A DNA stretch of 60,704 bases. Origin: Alistipes sp. (GTDB lineage: Bacteria > Bacteroidota > Bacteroidia > Bacteroidales > Rikenellaceae). This document shows positions 17,151-26,551 of this stretch, piece by piece. The stretch spans positions 1 through 60,704 of the forward strand of contig JAFYRB010000015.1 in NCBI GenBank assembly GCA_017559615.1, given 5' to 3'. Positions within the stretch are counted from its first letter, which is position 1, and each line of letters begins with the position of its first letter. The notes beneath the pieces are model-generated. The model made no database searches. It was given only the letters and a program-made list of their open reading frames with translations, and was not told the DNA's origin. A program made the translations under genes and the position numbers.

Positions 17151-18590
17151 TTAAAAATCAATCGCTTCGTTGTAGATGCGTATGCCCTCGACGGGTTTTG
17201 CGATGCTCACAGCAGGGGTTAGCGAGGTGCTGTGGAGCGTAGCGCGCGTTGCCGATTGCGAGATTTTCTTACCCGTAATATCGGCTATGGTTGCTGCAAG
17301 GGCTATGTCGTGGTTTGCATCGCCCCAGTCGCAGCGTGGCAGCGGGAAGTTCTTATCGGAAACACCCATTGTGTTAGCCTCGTTGGTGAGGTCTATGTCG
17401 GGTGTTATGCCCTCGCCCCAATCTCCGAAGCCCTTGGCATTGAAGCACATAAAGGTTATAGGAGCATACTCCACGGTTGTGTTTCCTATCCTCTTTCGTG
17501 TCACATCCATACCGCAATTTTTACCCTGTGTGACACCTCCGATAGCCTTCACCGTAACATCCAAGCCACGAAGTCCCATAATTACCAACTCTGATGCCGA
17601 AGCGGTGTACGACGAGCAAATGACGTTGAGGCTCTCAAGGCTGAGTATCGCGCCCGTATTTTTTAGCGTGAAGAGCGTCTGTCCCTCGGCAATCTTATTC
17701 TTTGGGTTGCGGCGGATGCAGCATAGTGTAGAGCCCTCCATCGTTGCGGGCATAAGTGCCGAGCAGAGCTTCACAGCACTATCCACCGAGCCACCTCCGT
17801 TGTGTCGTAGGTCGAGGATTACGTTATCCACCTCTGCGGTTGTAAACTCCTGAAGCACAGCGAGAAGCTCCTCGTCGTACTCGCTCTCAAAACCCTTATA
17901 TACGAGATATCCTATCTTCTGATTGTCAACCTCAATTATCGAGTAGTGGGTGATAGGCGATGCGATGTATGCTCCCTTCTCGAGCGTTGTGATGAAGCTC
18001 TCGCCATCGGTCTGTCGCCTAAGTTCGAGGCGTGGTGAAGTGGCGGTGTTGCCCTGAATACCTGTGAAGAGGGTGTAGTAGTTGTTCTGGTCGATGTAGT
18101 TGCCGTTAACCTTCACGATGATGTCGCCACGCTTGATTCCCGCAGCCTCGGCAGGGGAGTTGGCATATACACTCTCGACAACGAAGCCATAGTGAGTGTT
18201 GTTATCAATGAGGACAATGGTGTAGTATAGGCTTATGCCATAGCCCATTGCCTGGGCGCGTGTTGTTGAGGCCACCTCTTTAATGTAGGAGTAGTAGACT
18301 CGCTCGCCACGGTTATTCAGGTAGCCATCATCGGCATTGCTCTCGAGTCTGTTGAGTGCTGCATCGAGGTAATCCTCCCACTGGAGGTTACGATTAAAGG
18401 TGTTGCTCTTCTCCACCACCTCGTCGAGCCAATAGTACTCATTCTCAAGACGCTGGTCGATGTATGCTATGATGCTTGCCCTATCGGAGTCGTTGCCAAT
18501 AGGAGGGTTGTCGATGCTGGGATAGCTGGGCGATGTGCAGCCCCAAAGAAGTAGCGCTACGACGTATGATAATCTCCAGAACTTACTCAT
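17151..18590 (-). CDS. S41-family tail-specific protease lipoprotein
   Basis: 479 residues. A lipobox (LLLWGC, Cys18) marks a lipoprotein. A PDZ domain (about 150-185, with GDIIVKVNGNYI) and an S41 catalytic domain follow. The nucleophile Ser is in YTASASELV and the Lys is in TQGKNCGM. The sequence ILDLRHNGGGS is a clear family marker. It probably cleaves C-terminal tails of periplasmic or surface proteins. Its start overlaps the nth stop by 8 bp. Confidence 0.92.
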   Translation of the reverse strand: MSKFWRLSYVVALLLWGCTSPSYPSIDNPPIGNDSDRASIIAYIDQRLENEYYWLDEVVEKSNTFNRNLQWEDYLDAALNRLESNADDGYLNNRGERVYYSYIKEVASTTRAQAMGYGISLYYTIVLIDNNTHYGFVVESVYANSPAEAAGIKRGDIIVKVNGNYIDQNNYYTLFTGIQGNTATSPRLELRRQTDGESFITTLEKGAYIASPITHYSIIEVDNQKIGYLVYKGFESEYDEELLAVLQEFTTAEVDNVILDLRHNGGGSVDSAVKLCSALMPATMEGSTLCCIRRNPKNKIAEGQTLFTLKNTGAILSLESLNVICSSYTASASELVIMGLRGLDVTVKAIGGVTQGKNCGMDVTRKRIGNTTVEYAPITFMCFNAKGFGDWGEGITPDIDLTNEANTMGVSDKNFPLPRCDWGDANHDIALAATIADITGKKISQSATRATLHSTSLTPAVSIAKPVEGIRIYNEAIDF

Positions 18591-19239
18591 TGCTAAGCGT
18601 TTTTAGGTTTTGCTGATAATATTTACATACGGCAGTAAGTCCACACGCCTTACACTTTGGTTTGCGTGCTATGCAGACATAACGGCCGTGAAGGATAAGC
18701 CAGTGGTGGGCAATAGGTAGTAGCTCCTTGGGGAATCCCTTTTCGAGTTGTCGCTCAGTTGCCAGCGGTGTCTTGGCATTCGTGGAGAGGCCTATGCGTG
18801 CTGCCACACGGAAGACGTGCGTATCTACGGGCATCACCTCCCTGCCCCATAGCACTGCGCCTACGACATTTGCCGTTTTGCGCCCTACGCCCTGCAACGA
18901 CTCCAGATCTTTCGGATCGCTGGGCACCTCACCGCCAAACTTCTCAACAAGCTGACGTGAGAGTGTGGCAAGGTGCTTCGCCTTGTTATTCGGGTAGGAT
19001 ATACTCTTGATATAGTGGAAGATATCCTCCTCCGAGGCTTGCGCCATCTCGAAGGGCGTGGGGTAGCGCTCGAAGAGTGCGGGGGTTGTGAGATTCACAC
19101 GCTTATCGGTGCATTGTGCCGAGAGAACTACGGCGACTAACAGCTCGAAGGGCGTGCGGAAGTTAAGCTCGCTCTCGGCCGTAGGCATACTCTTCGAGAA
19201 GTAGTCGATAACCTCTCTATATCGCTCTTTAGTAGTCAT
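18583..19239 (-). CDS. nth: Endonuclease III (DNA glycosylase/AP lyase)
   Basis: 218 residues, the usual size. It removes oxidised pyrimidines and cleaves abasic sites. Visible features are the helix-hairpin-helix LQGVGRKTANVV with the catalytic Lys, the catalytic Asp in PVDTHVFRVAAR, and the [4Fe-4S] ligands C-x6-C-x2-C-x5-C near the C-terminus (CIARKPKCKACGLTAVC). It abuts the glycosyltransferase gene with no gap. Confidence 0.97.
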   Translation of the reverse strand: MTTKERYREVIDYFSKSMPTAESELNFRTPFELLVAVVLSAQCTDKRVNLTTPALFERYPTPFEMAQASEEDIFHYIKSISYPNNKAKHLATLSRQLVEKFGGEVPSDPKDLESLQGVGRKTANVVGAVLWGREVMPVDTHVFRVAARIGLSTNAKTPLATERQLEKGFPKELLPIAHHWLILHGRYVCIARKPKCKACGLTAVCKYYQQNLKTLSNE

Positions 19240-20178
19240 TTATCGTTGTTGTTTGAACCACATACGCCATCCTATCTTCTTCGCAAAGAGGCCGTATGAG
19301 GCGATGTTCTTAACCAGAGGTCGGTAGGTGTGTATGTCGCGCCACCAACGGCCTACGTACTCGCCAATGGAGCCATTGTACGACAACACCCAAAGTGCGG
19401 TGTTATGCTTGGAGTGTTGTAACTCATCGTGTAGGCGGCTATCGTTGTAACGCTCATCATACCAGAGGCTTATGTCGTAGAGCGAGTCCACGAACTCTAT
19501 CTTCTTGCGGTAGTCGGGGTTGTGGCTCACGCTCTCACGTAGTACACGATGTACGGCCATAGGGCAGTCGATACCCACGTAGCTGCTTCGTGCGGCAAAC
19601 CATAGCCACATCGGTAGGTCATCGGTACGCCACTCGGGATGCTCCTCGGGGCGAATCTCGGCATAATACTGCTCGACAAGTTCGCGGCGTGCCACCGTGG
19701 TGCAGTTCTCGGCGGGGTTACGGCGGAGCATAGCATCAAAGGTTGTAAGACACTCACTCTCAGGATATATCGTGGTGTTTCCAGCCTCGTCGATGCGCTC
19801 CGAACGGGTGTAGCACATACCCACCTCGGGGTGTGATTCGAGCAACTCGACCTGCATCTGGAGTTTCTTGCGATGGGTGAAGTAGTCATCGCCATCGAGC
19901 ATCGCGATATACTTACCACGTGCTGCGGCAATGGTACGGCGGTAGTTCTTGCGCCAGCCTACGTTCTCCGCGGAGGTTATGATGCGTATCGCCTCGGGGT
20001 ACTGCATAGCATAATCCTCGGCAATGGCACGTGTGCGGTCCGTGCTGCAATCCTCGCCAATGACAATCTCGATGCGAAAGTCGGTCTGCTGACGTAGTAC
20101 GCTCTCGATAGCCTGGGCGATATATCGCTCGTGGTTGTAGGTGGTCATAACCACCGAAAGCATCACCTCCTCCATCAT
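19240..20178 (-). CDS. Family 2 glycosyltransferase
   Basis: 312 residues. The GT-A fold begins with VVMTTYNHERYIAQAIESVL, then VIGEDCSTDRT, and the metal-binding DxD is MLDGDDYF near residue 95. No membrane segment is seen; it is likely cytosolic and peripheral to the membrane, adding a sugar to a lipid-linked glycan or capsule precursor. The acceptor is unknown. It is squeezed between pcrA and nth rather than in a polysaccharide locus. Alternative Met starts occur at residues 2 and 6. Confidence 0.85.
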   Translation of the reverse strand: MMEEVMLSVVMTTYNHERYIAQAIESVLRQQTDFRIEIVIGEDCSTDRTRAIAEDYAMQYPEAIRIITSAENVGWRKNYRRTIAAARGKYIAMLDGDDYFTHRKKLQMQVELLESHPEVGMCYTRSERIDEAGNTTIYPESECLTTFDAMLRRNPAENCTTVARRELVEQYYAEIRPEEHPEWRTDDLPMWLWFAARSSYVGIDCPMAVHRVLRESVSHNPDYRKKIEFVDSLYDISLWYDERYNDSRLHDELQHSKHNTALWVLSYNGSIGEYVGRWWRDIHTYRPLVKNIASYGLFAKKIGWRMWFKQQR

Positions 20179-20183
20179 ACGTG

Positions 20184-22595
20184 TTATAGTTTTGTGAGTT
20201 TTGCGAACTGTGCCAAAAGTGTCTTCGAGCCATAGTTATCGAAGGCAATGACAACTTTATAGTCGGTTGCTAAAGGCTCTACACGCTCTACACGTCCTGC
20301 GCCAAACTTAGGATGCGACACGCGGTCACCAACCGAGTAGTCACAACTACCCAGCGGAGCGCTACCACCACCCTGTGGCGTCACCTTACGCATTCCTGCA
20401 CGCTCGGGGTCCAAAGGCTTTGGCGTGGCGATAATGTCGGGACGAGGGCGTTGTGGCGTTGTTGTGGTGCGCTGTGGCGTGCTTCCCATACGTTGTGCGC
20501 CTTGCGCTCCATAACGGCTCTTGAGCGACTCGAAGTGTGGACGTCCCTCCTCGGATGTAGCACGCTCCCAGCGGTTGCGGCCACTTAGATCCTCGATGTC
20601 GAAGTTGGCATCTAACCACTCGGCATCTATCTCCGAGAGGAAGCGGCTTGGCTTCGTATTCTCGGTCTTACCCCATACGCGGCGCATCTCCGAGAAGGAG
20701 AGCAACGCAGCCTTCTTGGCACGTGTGACAGCCACGTACATCAGTCGGCGCTCCTCCTCCAGGTCGGCTATCGACTCTACGGAGCGTGACGAAGGGAACA
20801 ATCCCTCCTCCATACCTACGATATAGACGTAGTCATACTCCAAGCCCTTGGCCGAGTGTACGGTCATCAGCGTAACCTTATTGCCATCATCCTCGTTATC
20901 TTGGTCGGTCTGAAGCATAATATTCTGCATCCACTCGTCGATTGTAGGTCGCTGCTCCTTGTCGCGAAGTCCCTCCTCCATCTCGCGGTCACACTCATCC
21001 TCATAGGAGCTCATCATAGCCAGCAGCTGGTCGAGGTAATCCTTCGCAGTGTCGTTCTCGGGTTTCTTCTCGCGCTCCAATTCGTGGAGGATTCCAGAGC
21101 GCATCATAACCTCCTTCGCGAAGTCGCAAACACCCATCTCCACACGCATTGCCGAGAGTTCGTTAATCATCCTCACGAACTCCGCAACCTTCCTCACGAC
21201 AACCTTCTCGACCTGTCCCAGAGCCTCCGACGAGCCTACAAGGGCATTTACGGTGTGCCACATCGAGGTCTGTCGCTGGGCGGCTATCTCCGCGATACGT
21301 GCTACCGTCGTGTCGCCAATGCCTCGGGCAGGGTAGTTGATGATTCGCTTGAACGACTCATCGTCGTTAGGGTTGAGAATCACGCAGAGGTAGGCAATCA
21401 TATTGCGGATATCCTTATGCTCCAGGAGCGACATTCCCTTATATACGCGATAGGGTATTGCGCGGCGTGTGAAGGCTGCCTCGAAGAGACCGTGCTGCTT
21501 ATTTGTGCGGTAGAGGACCGCAAAGTCGCGCCACTCGGCACCCTCACGTACCCTATCCTTGATATCCATCGCCACCTCAACAGGCTCGTAGCTATCCTCC
21601 AAGCACCTTACAAGGCGTATCTTCTCGCCCTTATCGGCTGCCGAGAAGCAGCGCTTATCCAGACGGCGAGAGTTGTGGGCTATGAGCGAGTTTGCAGCCT
21701 CGACAATGGTCTGCGTAGAGCGGTAGTTCTGCTCTAATTTGTAGACCTTCGTAGTGGGGTAGTCGCGCTGAAACGAGAGGATATTCTCAATCTTGGCACC
21801 TCGGAAGGCGTAGATACTCTGTGCATCATCTCCCACAACGCAGACGTTGGAGTGCTTTAGTGCCAGACGACGCACGATGATGTACTGCGCCATATTGGTA
21901 TCCTGATACTCATCCACGAGGATATACTTAAACATATCTTGGTACTTCTCCAAGACATCGGTGCAGTCACGAAGAAGGATATTGGTCTGAAGGAGTAGGT
22001 CATCGAAGTCCATCGCGCCGTTACGCTTACAGCGATTACAGTACTCGATGTAGATATCACCCACCTCGGGCATCTTCGCCTCACGATCCTCACCCGCAAG
22101 CACAGCATTCGCCTTGTAGGCCCCTGGCGTGATAAGGCAGTTCTTGGCCATTGAGATACGTGCTGCAACGGCCTGTGGCTTATATCGCTCCTCCGAGAGG
22201 TTCTTCTCCTTGATGATGGTCTTGATGAGGTTCTTAACGTCGTTAGGCTCGTAGATGGTAAAGCTCTCGGGGAATCCCAAGCGTGTGGCATTCTCCCTAA
22301 GGATACGAGCAAAGACGGAGTGGAACGTACCCATACGTATGTATCGCGCCTGACGGCCTACGAGCTTCTCGATACGCTCACGCATCTCACGTGCTGCCTT
22401 ATTCGTAAACGTCAGGGCAAGGATAGAGCTTGGGTCGACACCCTGGCTCAACATATATGCGATACGCGTGGTCAGCACACGTGTCTTACCCGAGCCAGCA
22501 CCCGCGATAATCAACGAGGGGCCGTTGTAGTTCACGACAGCCTCACGCTGCGCACCATTTAGGCCCTCTAAAATTTCTATATTATTGTCACTCAT
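20184..22595 (-). CDS. pcrA: UvrD/PcrA-family superfamily 1 DNA helicase
   Basis: 803 residues. Motif I is AGAGSGKT (31-38), motif II is VDEYQDTN, motif III is VGDDAQSIYAFRGA, motif IV is LEQNYRSTQ, motif V is VHSAKGLEYDYVYI and motif VI is AVTRAKKAA. The C-terminus ends in the SH3-like PcrA tail (GDRVSHPKFGAGRVE) that contacts RNA polymerase in PcrA/UvrD. A 3'-5' translocase for repair and removal of replication/transcription conflicts. It is 5 bp upstream of the GT2 gene and 11 bp downstream of chrA. Confidence 0.96.
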   Translation of the reverse strand: MSDNNIEILEGLNGAQREAVVNYNGPSLIIAGAGSGKTRVLTTRIAYMLSQGVDPSSILALTFTNKAAREMRERIEKLVGRQARYIRMGTFHSVFARILRENATRLGFPESFTIYEPNDVKNLIKTIIKEKNLSEERYKPQAVAARISMAKNCLITPGAYKANAVLAGEDREAKMPEVGDIYIEYCNRCKRNGAMDFDDLLLQTNILLRDCTDVLEKYQDMFKYILVDEYQDTNMAQYIIVRRLALKHSNVCVVGDDAQSIYAFRGAKIENILSFQRDYPTTKVYKLEQNYRSTQTIVEAANSLIAHNSRRLDKRCFSAADKGEKIRLVRCLEDSYEPVEVAMDIKDRVREGAEWRDFAVLYRTNKQHGLFEAAFTRRAIPYRVYKGMSLLEHKDIRNMIAYLCVILNPNDDESFKRIINYPARGIGDTTVARIAEIAAQRQTSMWHTVNALVGSSEALGQVEKVVVRKVAEFVRMINELSAMRVEMGVCDFAKEVMMRSGILHELEREKKPENDTAKDYLDQLLAMMSSYEDECDREMEEGLRDKEQRPTIDEWMQNIMLQTDQDNEDDGNKVTLMTVHSAKGLEYDYVYIVGMEEGLFPSSRSVESIADLEEERRLMYVAVTRAKKAALLSFSEMRRVWGKTENTKPSRFLSEIDAEWLDANFDIEDLSGRNRWERATSEEGRPHFESLKSRYGAQGAQRMGSTPQRTTTTPQRPRPDIIATPKPLDPERAGMRKVTPQGGGSAPLGSCDYSVGDRVSHPKFGAGRVERVEPLATDYKVVIAFDNYGSKTLLAQFAKLTKL

Positions 22596-22606
22596 AGAGT
22601 TATTCT

Positions 22607-23152
22607 TTACAATCCATAAATAAGTACTCCCGCAACTCCCGACAGCAGAATCAGGAGTATAGGGTTAATCTTACGCGCCGAGAGGAGCAACGTAGCGGCA
22701 AAAATCACCCAGCTCCAGCCATCAATGAAGCTACGTCCGTCACTCGAGTGTGGGAACATCAGAAGCAGCGCCGCCGAGGCAATCATACCTACCACTACGG
22801 GGCGCATACCTCTCACTGCACCACTCATATAGCGGTTGTCGCGGAGCTTGAGGAAGAAGTGTGTGATGAGCATCATAAGCGTCAGCGCAGGGAGGCACAC
22901 AGCAATCGTGGCCACAACCGAACCCGCTATGCCAGCCACCTCGTAGCCTATGTATGTGGCCGAGTTGATGGCAATAGGTCCTGGTGTCATCTGCGATATG
23001 GCAACGATATCCGTGAACTCGCTATTGGTGAGCCAGGCGTGGTGTACGACAACCTCGCTATGGATGAGCGAGAGCATAGCGTAGCCACCACCAAAGCCGA
23101 AGAAGCCTATCTTCAAATAGCTGATAAAGAGGTTGATAAGGGTGTTAATCAT
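22607..23152 (-). CDS. chrA: Chromate transporter half-protein (C-terminal partner)
   Basis: 181 residues of the short-chain CHR family, with about six transmembrane helices. The repeat signature FGFGGGYAMLSLIHSE near residues 18-33 and the TPGPIAINSATYIGY motif identify it. It pairs with the next gene; short-chain ChrA proteins work as a heterodimer of opposite topology. The transported substrate is chromate/sulfate by family name, but in anaerobes it may be another oxyanion (inference). It overlaps its partner by 8 bp. Confidence 0.92.
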   Translation of the reverse strand: MINTLINLFISYLKIGFFGFGGGYAMLSLIHSEVVVHHAWLTNSEFTDIVAISQMTPGPIAINSATYIGYEVAGIAGSVVATIAVCLPALTLMMLITHFFLKLRDNRYMSGAVRGMRPVVVGMIASAALLLMFPHSSDGRSFIDGWSWVIFAATLLLSARKINPILLILLSGVAGVLIYGL

Positions 23153-23690
23153 TGTTCGCCTCCTTTCCCTTTGCGGCTATCCACAACACACCGCCAATCG
23201 CACCCGCGATAAGCAACCAGATGGGTGAGAAGCCGAAGTGCCACACCACAACTGCCGTTGCCAAGGCGATGCTGATACCCGTCCAGTGCATACCCTTTGT
23301 AAGGCCTACGATAGGTGCTACGATGAGGGCTACAACCGCAGGACGCATACCCTTGAATGCTGCGTCTACCCAGACGTTATCTCTGATGCCCGCGAAGAAC
23401 ATAGCAATCAGCAGGATGATGACAAACGAGGGTAGCACAACACCTGCAACGGCGGCTAAAGCACCCGCATAACGGCGAAATTTGTAGCCTACGAAGACTG
23501 CCGTGTTGAGCGATATAGGTCCTGGGGCGGTCTGCGCAATGGTGAGTAGCTCGATGAACTCCTGCTCCGAGAGCCAGCCACGGCGGTTGATGACCTCGTG
23601 CTGAATGAGGGGTATCATAGCGTAGCCACCACCAAAGGTGAAGGCGCCAATCTTCAGGAACGACCAAAATATATCGAGGAGGTTGCCCAT
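23145..23690 (-). CDS. chrA: Chromate transporter half-protein (N-terminal partner)
   Basis: 181 residues, homologous to the preceding entry, with FTFGGGYAMIPLIQHE and TAPGPISLNTAVFVGY. The sequence of the pair is clearly a duplicated domain kept as two genes of identical length. The stop overlaps the start of the downstream half, so translation is probably coupled for 1:1 assembly. Preceded 9 bp upstream by the methyltransferase gene. Confidence 0.92.
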   Translation of the reverse strand: MGNLLDIFWSFLKIGAFTFGGGYAMIPLIQHEVINRRGWLSEQEFIELLTIAQTAPGPISLNTAVFVGYKFRRYAGALAAVAGVVLPSFVIILLIAMFFAGIRDNVWVDAAFKGMRPAVVALIVAPIVGLTKGMHWTGISIALATAVVVWHFGFSPIWLLIAGAIGGVLWIAAKGKEANND

Positions 23691-23699
23691 CGTAGGATG

Positions 23700-24584
23700 C
23701 TATCTTCTAAAGCGGTAGTAGGTTCCGAAAGGAATCTGTTTGTGGCTCTTATCCTCGAAGTAGAGTTCGCCCATCTGCTCGCTCTGTGGCACACCGAAGG
23801 CCTGATGTACGGCTGTGCGTGCCAACATCGCCGAGAGGCCCATAGAGTAGAGGTTGAAGACCAAGAAGGCATTCTCCTTCTCGAGCAGTGCAGCGCAACA
23901 CTCCAACATATTGCAGATGTCATCCTCCAGCACCCACTTCTCGCCATTAGCGCCACGGCCATAGGCTGGTGGGTCGAGGAGTATGGCGTGATACTTATTA
24001 CCACGACGCACCTCACGCTCCACAAATTTTGTAGCATCCTCAACAATCCAGCGTACGCCATCCAATCCCGACTGCTCCATATTCTCACGCGACCACGTCA
24101 CAACCTGCTTCACGGAGTCTACGTGCGTCACATCACCACCCGCAGCACGTGCCGCAAGCGTAGCACCTCCCGTATAGGCGAAGAGGTTGAGGACCTTCGG
24201 ACGCTCGATACCTTTCGACTTAAGCTCCTCGATAGTGTCGTAGATAAACATCCAGTTGGCAGCCTGCTCGGGGAAGATACCGACGTGCTTGAACGAGGTG
24301 AGGGCAAGGCGCATACGTAGGTGCATCGACTTATAGTCGAAGGCTACGTTCCAGCGCGAAGGCATCGTAGGCTTCAGCCTCCACTCGCCACGCTCCTCGG
24401 ACTTGGCATCACGAAGAAACGAGGCATCGGCCTTGAGCCACTCGCTCTCCTTGAGGCTCTTATGCCAGATGGCCTGAGGCTCTGGGCGGCGAACTACATA
24501 CTTGCCAAAACGCTCCAACTTCTCACCGTCGCCAGTGTCAAGAAGCTCATAATCAGGGATATTCGGAGTTAGTTGCTTTATCAT
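23700..24584 (-). CDS. RlmI-like class I SAM-dependent methyltransferase
   Basis: 294 residues. The SAM-binding motif I is FAYTGGATLAARAAG, followed by VTHVDSV, and the catalytic-loop signature is LDPPAYGRG. The DPPxY motif and overall arrangement match the RlmI/RlmK 23S rRNA cytosine methyltransferase group, but the N-terminal PUA domain is missing or very divergent, so the RNA target is unsure. The start overlaps the U32 gene stop by 4 bp, linking two RNA-modification genes. Confidence 0.85.
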   Translation of the reverse strand: MIKQLTPNIPDYELLDTGDGEKLERFGKYVVRRPEPQAIWHKSLKESEWLKADASFLRDAKSEERGEWRLKPTMPSRWNVAFDYKSMHLRMRLALTSFKHVGIFPEQAANWMFIYDTIEELKSKGIERPKVLNLFAYTGGATLAARAAGGDVTHVDSVKQVVTWSRENMEQSGLDGVRWIVEDATKFVEREVRRGNKYHAILLDPPAYGRGANGEKWVLEDDICNMLECCAALLEKENAFLVFNLYSMGLSAMLARTAVHQAFGVPQSEQMGELYFEDKSHKQIPFGTYYRFRR

Positions 24585-26422
24585 CTTTTAAATCGGTTTT
24601 CAGGTTCTGAACAGTCAATTAGGTTCATACGACAGTTTTTGCAGTCGAAGTCGAGGAGATAGCGATGACGGCCGTGTTCGAGGTATAGACGCTCGCGGAG
24701 CTGTGAGCCTCGCTTTAGGCACTCGCCAATCTCGCGGCGGATGCAGTAGCTCGACTCCATAACCCTCTCACCACGTGTCGAAGCCCAACTATCAAGGCCC
24801 TCTATGATATGCTCCACGCCGTGACGCTTGTAGAATTGGCGTGCGAGGGAGTTTACGACATTATGCTGTGGCGTGAGGCGACGTTCGGGGTATTGCGCCG
24901 TGCCATCGTCACTACGGATGTCGTGCTCTATGACTCGTTCGGCACGCTTCGAAGCCAAGAGTGAAAGGGCTTCACGACGTACCTCGGCGAGCATCTTGGC
25001 GGTTACGAACCACTCACCACCTGTAACCTCCACCTCCGTAGTACGGAAGATAGTGTCGCCACTCTTTGTCATCTGCTCCTGGGCTACGGCAACCATCTTT
25101 GCTACGTTCTTAGCCTCGTCAAGCTCCACGCTACGACATACCTCGGCGGTGATGCCCTCGATGTCGGTGAAGCGTGCAGTGATGCTATGTTGTGTAATTG
25201 CGAGGTGGCAGCGTACGCCTATGGTACGGCGGGTGCGGCTACGCTCCACGCTCTGCGTAAAGCGGTGGTCGTAGTTGCGGTATATCTCCATTCCAGGCTT
25301 GATGCCCTCGATGCGGTTAGGCTCTATGGTGTTGCCCTCCACGCGGTTGATGTTCGTACCTATGATGCCATCGCCAGCAAGGAAGCAGAGACCATCGCCT
25401 GCCGAGAGGCTCTCGCGGGTGACAACCTTGATATCTCGCTTACCAACAACGGCTACCGAGCCTACATACTCGCCAATAGCCTTTGGGGTGCTGAATGATG
25501 CCACACCACCACGCTTGCCGAGGTACATATACTCTCCACCATCGCGCGTAAAACTCTTCTTGGGGTCGGGCGTAAACTCTATCTCCGACTCACCAACCGA
25601 CAAACGCTCGCAGTGGGGGCGGCTACGGAGTGCCTCGTCGATAGCCGAGCGATAGTAACTTACGATATTCTTGATGTAGTTATCGTCCTTGAGGCGGCCC
25701 TCAATCTTGAACGACATAACGCCAGCGTCAATCATCTCGCCGATACGCGCCGAGAGGTCGAAGTCCTTGACCGAGAGGAGGTGCTTACCGCTGATTAGCT
25801 TCTCGCCACGCTCCGTAACAAGGTCGTAGGTTAGGCGACAGGGCTGTGAGCACTCGCCACGATTACCCGAACGCGAGGACTGCGAACGTGAGAGGTAGCA
25901 ACGGCCACTATGACCTACGCAGATGGCTCCGTGAACGAAGCACTCTAAATCTACGGTGGTAGCACTACGGATGCTCTTAATCTCCTCGAGCGATAGCGCA
26001 CGCTCCAGAATAACACGCGTAAAGCCGCTATCTTCGAGGAACTTAGCACCCTCAGCAGTCATATTGCAGACCTGCGTAGAGGCGTGAAGCTCCACGGGGA
26101 GGTTCATCTCCCTATATGCCATATCCTGCACGATAAGGGCATCGACACCTACGGCAATAAGCTCACGTGCCAGAGCCTCGGCCTGTTTTAGTTCGCTCTC
26201 GTAGAGGATGGTGTTGAGCGTGACGTAAACCCTAACGCCATAGAGGTGGGCGTAGTCCACAACACGTGCTATGTCGGCGGTGCTGTTGGTGGCAGCACGG
26301 CGGGCGCCAAAACCCTCGGCACCGATATACAGGGCATCGGCACCACAATCTACGGCAGCAATAGCTGCACGGTAGTCGCGAGCAGGACAAAGTAGCTCTA
26401 TTTTACGCTTCGGGGTAGTCAT
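24581..26422 (-). CDS. U32-family RNA hydroxylation protein (TrhP/RlhA type)
   Basis: 613 residues from MTTPKRKIELLCPARD (26422). The U32 catalytic domain has VELHASTQVCN and a cysteine cluster in CYLSRSQSSRSGNRGECSQPCR (read as four Cys, likely an Fe-S site). The C-terminal DUF3656-type region follows, with two more Cys near the end. Despite the peptidase name, E. coli members make 5-hydroxyuridine in tRNA (TrhP) or 5-hydroxycytidine in 23S rRNA (RlhA) using prephenate. Length fits the long TrhP-like form. A -7 box TACCTTTG (plus 26462-26469) is upstream. Confidence 0.88.
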   Translation of the reverse strand: MTTPKRKIELLCPARDYRAAIAAVDCGADALYIGAEGFGARRAATNSTADIARVVDYAHLYGVRVYVTLNTILYESELKQAEALARELIAVGVDALIVQDMAYREMNLPVELHASTQVCNMTAEGAKFLEDSGFTRVILERALSLEEIKSIRSATTVDLECFVHGAICVGHSGRCYLSRSQSSRSGNRGECSQPCRLTYDLVTERGEKLISGKHLLSVKDFDLSARIGEMIDAGVMSFKIEGRLKDDNYIKNIVSYYRSAIDEALRSRPHCERLSVGESEIEFTPDPKKSFTRDGGEYMYLGKRGGVASFSTPKAIGEYVGSVAVVGKRDIKVVTRESLSAGDGLCFLAGDGIIGTNINRVEGNTIEPNRIEGIKPGMEIYRNYDHRFTQSVERSRTRRTIGVRCHLAITQHSITARFTDIEGITAEVCRSVELDEAKNVAKMVAVAQEQMTKSGDTIFRTTEVEVTGGEWFVTAKMLAEVRREALSLLASKRAERVIEHDIRSDDGTAQYPERRLTPQHNVVNSLARQFYKRHGVEHIIEGLDSWASTRGERVMESSYCIRREIGECLKRGSQLRERLYLEHGRHRYLLDFDCKNCRMNLIDCSEPENRFKR

Positions 26423-26488
26423 AATATCTCTCGAATGGTAGCTTAAATCACACTTATCGCACAAAGGTATAAAAAATTTAGGGATGCG

Positions 26489-26521
26489 TTGAACATTGTT
26501 CGCAATAATGTTGTATCTTTG
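26489..26521 (+). promoter_or_regulatory. serS promoter with an embedded inverted repeat
   Basis: TTGA at 26489-26492, a 21-base spacer, and TATCTTTG at 26514-26521; predicted start near 26528. The spacer contains an imperfect palindrome ACATTGTT-cgc-AATAATGT (26493-26511) that could be an operator. The U32 gene's minus-strand -7 box lies 20 bp away, so the two divergent promoters share this control region. Confidence 0.6.
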
Positions 26522-26551
26522 TCAATCAAAAGTGAAATAAAACGTAGAATT

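Noticed and set aside
20856..21737. Long plus-strand open frame (293 codons) inside pcrA
   Set aside because: The helicase motifs on the minus strand are complete; this is a shadow frame.
22607..23690. Frameshifted single chrA gene
   Set aside because: Both halves have their own start, complete family repeat and identical length, which fits the known paired short-chain chromate transporters.
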